A stretch of DNA of 64,000 nt, taken from Micropterix aruncella (lineage: Eukaryota > Arthropoda > Insecta > Lepidoptera > Micropterigidae). A model generated the notes under the pieces. The model saw only the letters and a program-made list of their open reading frames with translations, was not told the DNA's origin and made no database searches. Both the position numbers and the translations under genes were made by a program. Where the stretch lies: NCBI GenBank assembly GCA_944548615.1, contig OX155951.1:23098606-23162605 (forward strand). The letters are read 5' to 3'. Below, in pieces: positions 1 through 10,265 of the stretch (within the stretch, counting starts at the first letter, position 1; the number at the start of each line of letters is the position of its first letter).

Positions 1-112
1 AATTAAGTAAGAGAAGAAAATTTGCAAGAAAACCACAGAGTGTTATGAACTGGAAGAAAGTGGTTTGAAAGACACTTAGTCACATTGCATAAAGTGTATT
101 AGGGTTATGGCT

Positions 113-350
113 TATTTTTACACGACTACCCAACAAAAAAGTAGTGTGATGTGTTCAGACTTAAACTGATTTAGAATTGTTTGGTATTGTTAGAATATTA
201 ATGTCATCCCAAAGACATATAAGGCACCCATAGGGCAACTTAACTGTCCAGATATCAAGTAAGTAGTTGTCTAAATGTCCTAATGTACAAATGTCAATAA
301 ATTACCATAAATATATCGTGTACTGTATAGTATCAAATGAAAGGTCTGAT
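113..350 (+). repeat. Interspersed repeat, family F1, copy 1
   Basis: This stretch matches 18345-18610 in the opposite orientation. Shared landmarks in order are a TTTTTACACGACT block, a run reading CAAAAAAG-AGTGTG, ATTGTTAGAAT followed by ATGTCATCCC, and a distal block CAAATGTCAAT followed by TCAAATGAAAG. No reading frame is conserved between the copies, so it looks like a non-coding mobile repeat or the untranslated end of one. The left boundary is not defined. Confidence 0.6.
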
Positions 351-1255
351 CGAATACATTCCGTAGATATACATAATATATCCATGTGGATAAATATATA
401 AACCACAAATATTTCATTAAAAAACAGTAAAAAAAATATATTATAAATAGTTCACTTTATGTAATGGCAGTCGTGTTTTCATTATTTTTAATATTTTGTT
501 TAATATATGTAATTACTTGTCAGATTGTATGCAGGTTTGTCCGAGCTACATAGCAAATTAAATGACCTACTTTATCAAGAGATCTTCTTGTGGTTGTGTA
601 AGTGTGGCTCTTGCAATAAGTTGTTGACGAATCAATATTTCACAGCTACCTAAATAAAATTACGTTTTTGATCTCAATCTCATCCCCGTGAAATAATTCA
701 TAAGTTACGTCACGCGCGCGAACCTGCGAAGGCATTATCTGACACCCCATTTCACACATTAACCAGGGGGAAAAGGTAAAAGGAATATAAGCCCGTGGAT
801 GAATTTTTCAGAAAGTACTCTGCCGTTTTCCTCGCTCGTCATTTTCTTTCTCTAGAGGGCCTAAAATGGAGTAAAGTGAAAGTTTACGGGATATTTTATA
901 TGTATTTTTGGAGCTAGGATAATGCTATAAACATAAATCCCGAGCTTGAGTATGGGTGTGACTACGCTTTCCTACAGAAAAATATCAGTCTCCAGACAAT
1001 TGTCTTGGTTTTGATGAAAGTGGTAAATCGCCATTAACAGAAAACTTAAAATCTATCCAGAAATTATCTACCTTCTTTATTTCGCGTTGAATCTCATAGA
1101 AATGATATATAAAAATATTTTAAATCAATGTACACATTTTTGTTCAATGTGTCTTTAATGCTATACGTAATATGCCTTTTACTCTTTATATCACTATATA
1201 TTACTGTTATATTTAAGATAATCATTGTGAAGTAACTCTATCACAGCTTATTCTT
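351..1255. other. AT-rich stretch without recognisable gene
   Basis: Nothing in this interval could be tied to a gene or to another repeat in the window. It is AT-rich with a slightly less AT-rich patch around 700-850 that contains GCGCGCG. No long open frame is present. Confidence 0.5.
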
Positions 1256-1803
1256 AACCGACTTCAAAAAAAGGAGGTTATCAATTCGGTTTAATTTTTT
1301 TTAAATGTTTGTTACCTCAGAACTCCGTCATTTATGGACCGATTTCGAAAATTATTTTTTTTTTAAATGATGTACTTCCAGATTTGACCCATTTTTATCA
1401 AAATCATCTTCTGATAATGGGATCCATGGCGAAATGAGGTAACTCTTCAAATATTATTATATGAAGTTGAAAATTTAAATGTTGGTTCAGTTCCGATGAA
1501 AATGCATTTTTTATGGTAAGCATGACCTAATTCTACATCCAGGGCTGGCTCCTGAAGGCGGAACTTCTCAGCGGTCGACAGCACATACACGAAATTTTGT
1601 ATACGCATTCAGTTATGATATCCCGTCTTCGGAGTTTCAACATTAAATGGCTGTTGCACCCAGGGTTGGCTCCCGACGAGGGGGATCCTCAACGGTCAAC
1701 AGCAGAGACACGAAATTTTGTATATGCATTCAATTACGACAGTCCCTTTTAAGTTTCACCAAGACAGGACTGCTGCACTTATTTTTAAAAAGGGAGTCGG
1801 TTT
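1256..1803 (+). mobile_element. TIR element, family F2, copy 1
   Basis: The left end reads AACCGACTTCAAAAAAAGG and the right end reads AAAAAGGGAGTCGGTT, which are inverted relative to each other. Between them are two consecutive units of about 119 bp (about 1541-1660 and 1661-1779), each holding GGCTCC, CTCA-CGGTC-ACAGCA, and CACGAAATTTTGTATA-GCATTCA. The second copy at 4960-5508 has the same length and the same two-unit layout. It carries no ORF that I recognise, so it is best called a non-autonomous DNA transposon (MITE-like). Superfamily is not determined because the target duplication is unclear. Confidence 0.7.
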
Positions 1804-2092
1804 TTTTATTTTTTATTTTATGATTATCTTTATATACGAATACTATTTACCAATATTATTTCGAAAGTTTTATATGTACAGGTACATATGCAATTATATA
1901 TTTTTTTTGTTTGTCAAAAATTTAAAAATTGAGAGGCTATCCTACATCAAAATATATGGTATATTTTTTAGAGCTCACTTTAATAAAAAAATATTGTCAA
2001 CCTACTTGTTTATCTGCCTTTCGATTCCATATGTTCAATGACCAGATTGTCACGGATATTGACATTAATAAGTCACCGGTCGGAAGACATTA

Positions 2093-2660
2093 AACCCGAT
2101 TAACGAAACAGGACATTATGTTACAGTGGAATATTAAAAGAATGATTGTCACTTTTCCAGCATAAAACTACCAATCGAACATAAAGCGGCATAATGTAAA
2201 ACCTAACAAAATGTTTTCAAACTAATACAGATTATTTCATGTGCAGCAGGTAGTTTTTGTACAAAAAGGAACTGATTGTTCATTTTACAACCCTTCCCTC
2301 TAACGCACTGCTTCGTCTCGTTCGCACATCGATATATTAGCTAGATATGCCCTCACATACAAATAAATTGGGTCCACATACCTTTTGCACGTACCTAAGT
2401 AGACATCAATGTGACATCAATAAATTAAACAGTATGCGAGAGAATATCCCGCCAATATTCTTCGCGTCAGCTCTCACACCGGAAACGGTCGGCTGTCTGC
2501 CAGCGGACTGCGACCAAACTACTACTGGCTGGCTTTCAGTAGAGGTTTTGAAGGGGTCATTTTCGAGCGTTAAAGTCCCATCTAGGGATTCATACATATA
2601 TCGATGCGTTCGCATGAATTATTTTCCGATATTAGTTTACGAAGAAACGCAATCGATCCC
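2093..2660 (+). mobile_element. Probable TIR element, family H (GGGnTCGATTGCGTTTC end)
   Basis: The right end, 2641-2660, is GAAGAAACGCAATCGATCCC, the same end as in elements at 41339-41657 and 49547-50291. About 60 bp into the element, GATTGTCACTTTTCC (2143-2157) matches the equivalent place in the 41.4-kb copy. The left end near 2093 is only weakly recognisable. A 145-codon open frame at 2347-2784 crosses the right end and resembles nothing I know, so I treat it as chance. Confidence 0.4.
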
Positions 2661-2904
2661 ATTATACGGACGGAGTGTATATGTGAAAAAAAACTATTAT
2701 TGCCGTGTAATGTGTTATTATTGCTCTTTAAGGACCATGGGACAAATGTATGCCATAACTTCTAAAATATCGAATTTTATATAACTTTTATAAATTATCG
2801 AATACGAATAATACATAAATTATATTTTTCCATGTTATTCAGACATCAAAATCCGAATATTAGGAAAAAAATATTGTTTTATAAAAACCGTATATTTTTG
2901 TTAT

Positions 2905-3225
2905 ATTATCGCAATTAACCAACGAATTCTGGTGATTCTGAATAAAAAAAATATGGCAGCTTTTTTATATTGATTTTTTTCTTGTGATACGTTATTTTAG
3001 TACTGATTTTTGGCTTAAATAATAAAATAGTCAAATTTAGGAAAATGTTGTAACTTTGCATCTTTATGGGCCACAGGGACACTTATGTCTTATCAATTTA
3101 TATAAAATCTATTGAACCGATTTTTACAAAACTTGATATATATGTTATTTACATCGCCCTTTAACAGTTTGAAGTATCAAAAAAATCCATACTCTACCAC
3201 AAAGCTTATGGCCCTCAAAGGGTTA
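2905..3225 (+). repeat. Interspersed repeat, family F3, copy 1
   Basis: This segment matches 43360-43675 in the same orientation. The best-conserved part includes AACTTTG-ATCTTTATGG, ACTTATGTCT, AAAATCTATTGAACC, ATCGCCCTTTAA and ATCCATA-TCTACC-CAAAGCTT. Neither copy has an open frame, and termini are not sharp. It is a dispersed non-coding element of unknown class. Confidence 0.6.
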
Positions 3226-3367
3226 ACGAACTTGAACCTCGACAATAGTACTGTATAATCAATGATATTACGATGGAAGTTGCCATCTAGTTTACTTCGA
3301 CGGTTATTTTCAGTGGAGCCTATTAAACAAGGCAAATAAAAAAAAGTTTGGTACTATTATTGTTTCT

Positions 3368-3498
3368 TGATGTTGTATATAATGTATTGTAATATAATGT
3401 ATATAATGTAGGTATTGTATATAATGTATTGTAATATTTATATAATGTATATTATATATAATGTATATTATATATATATAATGTATTGTAATATAATG
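3368..3498. repeat. TATAATGTATTG-type minisatellite
   Basis: Irregular tandem units built on TATAATGTATTGTAA and TATAATGTATAT fill this stretch. The open frame on the minus strand here consists only of this repeat translated (runs of His, Tyr, Ile) and is not a gene. Confidence 0.8.
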
Positions 3499-3564
3499 CA
3501 CTATTATTGTTCCTCATGTGTGCAATGTTGAATACCAGATTTTTGATTTGATTTGATTGCATTA

Positions 3565-3826
3565 ATCACTACGCTTGATCTTGTCATTCTGATCCATTTC
3601 AAAATACTAACTTTCTTACAACTTTAAATTTACGTAAATTCATGCTTATCTATTTATAAAATGTCTTGGCTTCATAATTCGCGCATCGAAACCATTCACC
3701 GATCCATTAATATTGAAGCTATTATACAATGCGTTTGTTCTATCTCACCTTGAGTTTGCTTCTCCATATGGTCTCCCATTTATCTATCAGGTCCATATTA
3801 ACAGACTACAAAGTATCCAAAATTAG
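3565..3826 (+). pseudogene. LINE reverse transcriptase C-terminal fragment
   Basis: From 3665 the frame reads LGFIIRASKPF, then LLYNAFVLSHLEFASP, then VHINRLQSIQN and a stop at 3824-3826. This matches the region just after the RT palm of Jockey/CR1-type non-LTR retrotransposons (the 'LGFI..R', 'LEYAS..W.P', 'I.RLQ..Q' block). About 100 bp upstream, around 3570-3610, weak DL-V-KxxF similarity suggests the element continues leftward out of frame. It is a short, dead remnant, and the Trp expected after FASP is missing. Confidence 0.6.
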
Positions 3827-3913
3827 AATGTAGTTCAAAATCCAGAAGTTCGTTCGATTTTTAAATTTCAAGAAGAAAATTATTGTAATACTAATAATGA
3901 GGCGGTCTTACTA

Positions 3914-4959
3914 TCTTCTTATATATAAAAATGAATCGCCGTGCGTTAGTCTCGCAGGATCTCGGAAACGACTGGACCGATTTGAATTATTTTTCTTTTA
4001 TTTTGTTTGGCTTGATTCAGGGGTGGTTTTCAAAAAAAAATATTAAGAAAAAAACCAAAGGCTAAAAAATCGAAACAGCTAAAAAATCGAAAAAATCTAA
4101 ATTAGTACTTCTAGGGATGGCCACTTCGTATTTCTGTCAATAGATGGTGCTCTCTATATTTTCTAACAATAGATTCTATTGTTTGACAGCTACGCCATTC
4201 ATAATTCATTCCGCGCGACTGTGTGAAATTGTTATTACATTTAACGTCGTTTTTTCTTTTAAAAAAAGGTAGTGGGATTGGAGAATAGATTTGTTCACTT
4301 TGATCAGCCATTATATCAAGGTAAATAGACTTTGCAGGCTTATACATAACTACAAATTTGGCCTTAGTCTGAGGATTTCAATATTGTTAAGTTCTCAAGG
4401 AATGTTCGACAGATTTGAGTGACTGAAAACAATTCCGTGTCTTTTTACAGTGTTCATTATAATGCCGAGGAGAATAGGTAACATAGGTCGTCGAAGTCAG
4501 TCAAATGCGCGGCGATCTACTTCACGTGCAAGCCGCACTGATGACCAGCGAGCGACGGATAATGAAAATAGTCGTATTGGCATTGTCGGAATTATGTTTG
4601 AGAGCCACTGAAAATGAACGACAAGCGAATACATTGAGAATGCAACAATTTCGTGCACAACATACACAACGCCAGCAATCACGACAAAATCAACATGACC
4701 GATTGCGCCGTCGCAGTGTTCCTGTCAACCTGGAACAAGCGGCATTCCATTACGATCCGGAAATCGAAAACGGTGCGGAGAGATCAGTAGCAAGACTTTC
4801 ACCTTCCCTTCTCCGACAGACTTACTTGAGTGGATTACTTACGTGTGGATTTGAAATTTTAACATCTTAGTCTGCTGTGAACATGCCCTTCAAATGATAA
4901 AGCTCTTTTCGTTTTCCTGTCAGGTCCTATAGATCGTAGACAACAGCCGATTTATTTTT
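3914..4959 (+). mobile_element. Helitron, autonomous-type fragment
   Basis: It starts with TCTTCTTATATATAAAAATG after an A (3913), the same 5' end as the Helitron at 5896. The two share about 280 bp at the 5' side, including GAATCGCCGTGCGTTAGTC, GACCGATTTGAAT-ATT and ATTGTTTGACAGCT. Unlike the short element it runs into a broken Helitron protein gene at 4462. No CTAG 3' end was found before the F2 element at 4960, so it is 3' truncated or interrupted there. Confidence 0.6.
4462..4870 (+). pseudogene. Broken Helitron (RepHel-like) N-terminal coding fragment
   Basis: The ATG at 4462 opens a frame beginning MPRRIGNIGRRSQSNARR that stops after about 50 codons. After a +1 shift near 4600-4612 the protein resumes with ENERQANTLRMQQFRAQHT and continues to VNLEQAAFHYDPEIEN. 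An Arg/Gln-rich low-complexity leader followed by an AAF-YDP motif is typical of the start of insect Helitron Rep-helicase proteins (Helitron_like_N). No Rep HUH motif or helicase domain follows, so only the N-terminal tip survives and it is frameshifted. The family call rests on remembered motifs. Confidence 0.55.
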
Positions 4960-5508
4960 AACCGACTTAAAAAATAGGGGGAGGTTATAAATTCGATCGT
5001 ATTTTTCTTTAAATGTTTGTTACCTCAGAAATCCGTCATTTATGAATTGCTTTGGAAAATTATTTTTATTTGAAAGGATGTACTTCCAGATTCGTCACAT
5101 CTTTATCAAAATTTTGTTCTGATGATGTGATCCATGAGGAATTGAAGGAACTCCTCAAATATTAACATATGAAGTTGAAAATTTACATGTTGGTTCAGCT
5201 CCGATGACAATGCATTTTATATAGGAAGCATGCCCTGATTCTATACCCAGGATTAGCTCCCGACGAGGGAACTCCTCAGCGGTCAACAGCACAGTCACGA
5301 AATTGTGTATATGCATTCAATTATGACAGCCCGATCTAAGTTTCATCAAGACAGGACTGCGGCGCCCAGGGATGGCTTCCAACGAGGGAACTCCTCAACG
5401 GTCAACAGCACAGACACGAAATTTTGTATACGCATTAAATTATGATAGCCTGTTCTACGTTTCACCATGACATAGCTGCTGCACTTAATAAAAAAAAAAC
5501 CTCGGTTA
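4960..5508 (+). mobile_element. TIR element, family F2, copy 2
   Basis: This is the second copy of the element at 1256-1803. It begins AACCGACTTAAAAAATAGG and ends near ACCTCGGTTATT, and carries the same two tandem units (about 5248-5366 and 5367-5485). It sits immediately downstream of the Helitron protein fragment and probably inserted into it. Confidence 0.7.
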
Positions 5509-5895
5509 TTTTTGTTAACATTTTGTTTATTACCTGCAACTTTGCATTACAAAGATCTAGGGGCTAATTTTCTTGAGAAAAAATACGCTTTCTTTGATAT
5601 GAAATATGGTCGTAGCTATACCGTACCACCCACGCTATACTTAATCTGTTTTCACCGTAAACATGGAATCGTCCATCGATTAAGACTTCTCCTCCGAAGA
5701 ACAAATATGAGGGGCTAAACGTCGTCGTCATACCGCTTGTGTTCAAGGCATGTTATACAAGTGGTACCTACTTTTAATTTCTTCCATGACCTGATTTTTT
5801 CGCTTACTGTCCTTTACACTTTTTTTCGCGTGTCCTTTCAGCAGTTTCATGTATATCACCTACGGTCTTTTTTCCATAATGTTTTATTCTATCTA
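5509..5895. other. Unassigned interval between mobile elements
   Basis: No gene or repeat could be assigned. It lies between the F2 element and the downstream Helitron and could be the displaced remainder of the upstream Helitron, but no motif proves that. Confidence 0.4.
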
Positions 5896-6615
5896 TCTTC
5901 TTATATCTTATATATAAAAATGAATCGCCGTGCGTTAGTCTCGCAAGATCTCGAAAATGACTCGACCGATTTGAATGATTATTCTTTTGTTTTGTTTGCC
6001 TTGATTCAGGGGTGGTTTACAAAAAAAATATTTAGGAAAAATTAAGAGAAACAACTGAAAATCGAAAATATCGAAATTGGTCTTTTTGGGAAATAAGCCC
6101 CTTATATAGATGGCGTTCGCGGCTATCCTATTGTTTGACAGCTGCGCCATCCATAACTGTTATTCATTGCGTGCGATTGTGTAAAATTTCAAAAAGTCGA
6201 AAAGTCGAAAAAGTCGAAAAAGTCAAGAGTCAAAAAAGTCAAAAAAGTCAAAAAAGTTGAAAAAGTCGAAAACGTAGAAAAAGTCGAAAAAATCGGAAAA
6301 GTCGAAAAGTCGGAAAAGTCCAAAAAGTCAAAAAAGTCAAAAAAGTCGAAAAAGACAAGAAAGTCGAAAAATGCAAAAAAGTCGGAAAAGTCGAAGAAGC
6401 ATTATTATTTTATCATGTAAATTAAATACATTGAATTTATTTTATTATAAAACGATTTTCATTTATTCACCGAACGAAACTCAAACCGTACACGATTCGG
6501 CCATATTATAGATTTCAATGAATTGGATTTGGAAGGTTGATATAATCAATAAACGCTTATGAAGAGTTACAAACGAATCAATTTTAGGTGGTACGAAGTT
6601 CACCGGGTCATCTAG
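5896..6615 (+). mobile_element. Non-autonomous Helitron, complete
   Basis: The element is 720 bp and has both Helitron ends. The 5' end is TC at 5896, preceded by A. The 3' end is ACCGGGTCATCTAG, followed by T, so it sits between A and T without a target duplication, as expected for Helitrons. A short GGTG/CACC pairing lies just before the terminal CTAG, in the place of the usual 3' hairpin. No protein is encoded. Its 5' part matches the Helitron at 3914, and the interior is a minisatellite. Confidence 0.8.
6190..6400. repeat. AAAAAGTCG minisatellite inside Helitron
   Basis: More than twenty imperfect units of about 9 bp (AAAAAGTCG with variants such as AAAAAGTCA, GGAAAAGTC and AAAGTTG) run through this stretch. 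Minisatellites are common inside insect Helitrons. The units lack spacers, so this is not a CRISPR-like array. Confidence 0.85.
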
Positions 6616-6639
6616 TTTAAAATAAATTCGCTATCTTAT

Positions 6640-7120
6640 CGGCGCAACTTGAATGATGTTCTGTGCCTCTATACAATAATGAATGGTATATTCGATTTTT
6701 CTCACCTAGTGGGCTAGAAAAATATTAATGCCCCAATGCGGACCACACGCCAATTTGATTTGTTTTAATTGCCGCGTTTTAAAACTAACGCATCAAGGAA
6801 TGCAATACTCACACGCTGCTGTGAGCTTTATAATACCCATTTAAATGGTATTGATATATTTAATAATTCCATAATCACTTACAAATACTCCGTAAATCAA
6901 ACCCTTACCAATACAATAAGCTGACTATTCGTTTTTACCTATTTTTATTGATAATTATTATTATTATTATATTTTATATACGCCATTACTAATATCATAC
7001 ACTCTCACACTCCACACTTACACGCTCAACACACTCCCACAAATACAAACACACACCCTGAATACTAGACTCTTATGTAGTTCTAAAATTGCAGGTACAT
7101 TAGTTTTATTAGGTAGTTTT
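6640..7120 (+). pseudogene. LINE family L-A, 3' end with RT C-terminus
   Basis: One frame reads LNDVLCLYTIMNGIFDFS, then NINAPMRTTRQFDLF, then TNASRNAILTRCCELYN and GIDIFNNSIITYK. This is the C-terminal tail of a Jockey/CR1-type LINE ORF2 and is broken by in-frame stops. A CA-rich 3' UTR follows (7000-7062). A minus-strand copy at 36885-38240 and a plus-strand copy at 62830-63060 share these features, including ACACGCTGCTGT-AGCTTT and the GGTATTGATATATTT-type segment. Confidence 0.65.
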
Positions 7121-7277
7121 TTTTTAAAAAAAACGTATATAATGTAATTTTATTGAAATCCGTAACCGGTTTTATTTGTTGCAAATCTGCATACATTTTT
7201 TAAATAATATATATTATTACTGTAATACTGTGTGATTTCTCAATAAAGAATAAAAAAATAAAGAATAAAGAAAATCT

Positions 7278-7283
7278 ACTTAC
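7278..7283 (-). other. Splice donor of dipeptidase exon
   Basis: On the minus strand the exon end TTTCAA is followed by GTAAGT, a consensus U2 donor. It sets the exon boundary at 7284. Confidence 0.8.
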
Positions 7284-7510
7284 TTGAAATCAGCTATCCT
7301 ATTATGTAGAAATTTCCGAACGTTCCAAGGTAGGTCGTTGTGGCCATCGACGAGAGGCGTGTCATGTAGAAGTTGTCTGGCTAGCTGTACGCGCTCGGAG
7401 AGTGGCGCTCCGGCAGGTGCTCGAAGTGCCAGAGGACCTGCCACGCACGCAGTTCCTGCCACAAGCACCAAGGCTGCCACGCAACACCAGCGCCTGCTGG
7501 GACTGCTCAT
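7284..7510 (-). CDS. Membrane dipeptidase, first coding exon (partial gene)
   Basis: Membrane (renal) dipeptidases are zinc hydrolases that cleave dipeptides at the cell surface. This 227-nt exon starts at the ATG at 7508-7510. It encodes a signal peptide (about residues 1-24, core CCVAALVLVAGTACVAG), a short leader, then TPLVDGHNDLPWNVRKFLHN. DGHND is the family's signature and holds the first two zinc ligands (His57 and Asp59). The exon ends before a consensus donor, GTAAGTAG, in phase 2. A TTTCTGCAG acceptor lies 11 nt upstream of the ATG, so a 5' UTR exon probably lies to the right. No later exon (second metal site, catalytic His) is visible between 1 and 7283; the gene continues beyond the left edge or is broken. 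Higher GC than its surroundings also fits a host exon. Family assignment is strong; substrate is not inferable. Confidence 0.85.
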
Positions 7511-7521
7511 GCCACGCCCTG

Positions 7522-7530
7522 CTGCAGAAA
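7522..7530 (-). other. Putative splice acceptor upstream of dipeptidase ATG
   Basis: Read on the minus strand this is TTTCTGCAG, 11 nt before the start codon. It suggests an upstream untranslated exon. A second AG follows 3 nt later, so the exact junction is ambiguous. Confidence 0.5.
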
Positions 7531-7589
7531 GATAACAATGCTTAAAACGTATTCACTTCAAGGCAGTGCAAGATTTACGTATAAGCTAC

Positions 7590-7975
7590 ACAAGCTATAT
7601 CTTAGGGTCCCCAATTGGACCCCTCTTGGGTCCCAAACAAATGTCCGAGTGAGCAATTGTCATATATACTTAAATATATTGCAGCAACAGCTCGAATGTG
7701 GTTTCGACCTTACGACGCCTCTGTGTACCGAATTTTAAATCTCTAAGTCCAATATTTTGAGATTGAAGTATGACTAGCGCGCCCCCTGGTGGACTGATTT
7801 CAACCATATCTTCAACAACTCTTACCATGACCAAAGGATACATGCATGCCAAATTTTAGCTCGATCGGATGAAGTTTTTGGGTGCTATCGTGGAGAAATA
7901 CACAGACACACACACAGAGAGAGAGATACAAAGAAGTGCGTTTACAATACTTTCCTTGCCAGGAAATTAAAATAT
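7590..7975 (+). repeat. Interspersed repeat, family R1, copy 1
   Basis: Landmarks are GTACCGAATTTTAAATC, TCCAATATTTTGAGATTGAA, TAGCGCGCCCCCTGGTGG, GCCAAATTTTAGCTCGATC, GGTGCTATCGTGG, a CACACA/GAGAGA patch and the terminal CTTTCCTTGCCAGGAAA hairpin. The minus-strand copy at 12590-12985 and the plus-strand copy at 48240-48545 share the order. It looks like a short non-coding element (SINE or LINE 3' end). It sits about 70 bp from the dipeptidase exon, in that gene's upstream intron or flank. Confidence 0.65.
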
Positions 7976-9869
7976 ATAATAATATATAGAGTAGCGATTG
8001 TGCATGATTTTAGATTTGTATACTCAAAATGATATAAAATTGTTACTGAATCTAATGTTTAAACTATATAAGCAAGAGTATATTAAATAATGTTAAAAGT
8101 ATTTTTGCTTATCAGTAATGTTAATAAATACATGTAAATGTCGCACATGTAATAACCAATAAATTCTGGGCGAATTTTTCTCTCTGACTCACCCAGAATG
8201 AATGATGCATTTTACAAAGCTTGAAGCTCATGTAGACCCTTGAGATTTGGTGGCATTTTAGTACAACTTTTGGTACTGCTTTGCATAAGTAAGCATATGT
8301 ATTCTTATTTTAAATAGCTTAAACAGGGGTCCAAAGTGGTTGTCTCTAGGCACACCTACAACGTTGCGTACTGCCTGCTTCTGCAGTATACATTTTCCTC
8401 GTTTGCCTGACGCATTTTGCCATATATTTTTTTCCTAACTCATCCTCGAGTAAAAACAGGCACGGTAGACTGTTAAGAAGCAGATTCCCCAGCAATCAAC
8501 TGATACAAATTTGCTATATTTACAATTAAGCTTTGTGCAATTTACGAACCAGATACGTAATAATAAATGTTCCTCGAAACTTTCGCTCCGTCTGCTTTGA
8601 CATTTCATAATAACCGACTCGACGATTTTCGCTCGCAGCCGTATTTCTCAGAAAGTCTTTTCTGTTATCGCAGCACATAAGAGAAATGTCAGCACAAGTT
8701 GACGAGCCCACTGGAAAAGCTCTTAAGCCGGAAAGCGAGCCGAAACACCACACGAATATTGTTAACTCGATTTTATGAGCTTTTCCTCTCAATTATAATC
8801 GCACCGCACCAGTAGAGTAGGTACTCGCCGGTTAAATAATTAATTAGTTAGAAAATCAAGACACGCAAAAGAAATTAAAATAAAACATTTCTTTTTCAAA
8901 TCACTTAAAAATATTTGAATCCTAAAATTAAATTAAAATTTCCATATCATCTAGATATTTTCGGTCCTTGAAATTTATTGTAAACCAGAGGACCTTTAGT
9001 CGCCTTAAATACTGCTGAGCGCAAAAGAACGCATTTAAGAGCCTTATTACAAAATAGCGTAGGTATTCTTTTAAAATGAGTTGAAAAAATGAACGCATTT
9101 TTTTTTGGATGTAACTATAAAAGATAGGATAAATAAATAAATAAATAAATAAATAACTATTCAACCCTGGGAGAAAACCGCGGCACTGAGCGCTCTTCTC
9201 TTGCGCAAGCAAATATATACACAATTTCTAATTGTTTTTTGCAGTGTTTTCTCCTTTCTAATGACAATAATTTATATTAGGTCGTATTGCTAAAAGAGTG
9301 AACTTTAATATAGTATAAGTATTATATAAGAATCTTATTTTATTTCGGAGAAAATTAGAATGATACAGGAAGATTTTTTTTTAATTTTGTGTAATTGTAA
9401 GTAATGTATACCTTAGATATGTGGTCAAAAAACGAAAAAATAAAGCCGTAGTGTACATCAAGAATACATGACGGACATAAAAAAAAATAGTATACGGTTT
9501 TCGTTGTAGTGATATTACTGTATTAAGGAGCTCAAAGTTTGCCTTCCGAGCGTTTTACGAATAACGACTTTCGGAAAATGGGCTGAATAAGTAAATAATA
9601 TTCGTTATATCTAAAATTAAAGGCCGCTATGGTCAACATCAAGAAATGGTCCAGGTAATTCAGTAATTAAAGTTTGTAGAAATCTCTTCATTTCTTGGAA
9701 TTAGAACGCCAAAAATCCACTTTTCTTGCCTTTCTGGAAAGAATATGTGATAGGGCTCTTAAAGTCTTGGGTTCGTGTATAAAATGAAATGACAAAATAT
9801 GCGAAACTCAAAAAGGTGAATAGTTCACTTTGTTATATTTATTGGTAAGAGTATATTGGATATGGCATA
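7976..9869. other. AT-rich intergenic or intronic DNA
   Basis: No gene recognised. There is an (AATA)n run at about 9129-9157 that could be the tail of a decayed LINE. A minus-strand open frame of 88 codons at 8526-8792 has moderate GC and no family resemblance; I do not call it. Confidence 0.5.
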
Positions 9870-10265
9870 TAGAAGATGACTTTTTAATTATTGACATCCT
9901 TGTAGTGGGTAAATCAGTACGACGAAATAAGCAAATTCTAATAATGTTTCTTACAAAAAACTAAAACATTTTTTTTTGTCAAATTTGTATATATTATCTA
10001 TTGAAGAAAAGAATGAGAAGCATTGAGCGCGCTGTGTCATCTAGCAATAGGTAAAATATCGCTAATAAACAATATCAGCGACATTTTACCCACCATTAGG
10101 TAGCGCACCGTTTCGCTTTTTTTCTTTTTTTAAACAAAAACAAAACACAAAAAAAAACAATTAAATTAAATTTTGTTTTTCTAAAATTTCCTATCTAGAG
10201 TTATATAGTTGGTCGTACTGATTCACCCACTACAAGGATGTCACTAATTAAAAACTCACCCTGTA
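9870..10265. mobile_element. Foldback MITE, family P (TACAGGRTGAG), copy 1
   Basis: Long inverted ends surround a spacer: the left arm has TTGACATCCTTGTAGTGGG and CAGTACGAC; the right arm has CGTACTGATTCACCCAC, AAGGATGTCACTAATTAAA and CTCACCCTGTA. In the centre is a second palindrome built on GAGCGCGCTG and GGTAAAATATCGCTAAT. Copies at 28641 and 56233 share both structures. The TA at the left border and the 56-kb copy indicate a TA target site. No transposase is encoded. Confidence 0.7.

Noticed and set aside
2347..2784. 145-codon plus-strand frame
   Set aside because: It crosses a transposon end, is low in motif content and has no recognisable homology.
3310..3501. His-Tyr-Ile-rich small protein
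   Set aside because: It is a translated TATAATG minisatellite.
6190..6400. CRISPR-like array
   Set aside because: Units are contiguous with no spacers and lie inside a Helitron of a eukaryote; it is a minisatellite.
7284..7535. Plus-strand 83-codon frame
   Set aside because: It is antisense to the dipeptidase exon, which has the family motif and splice sites.
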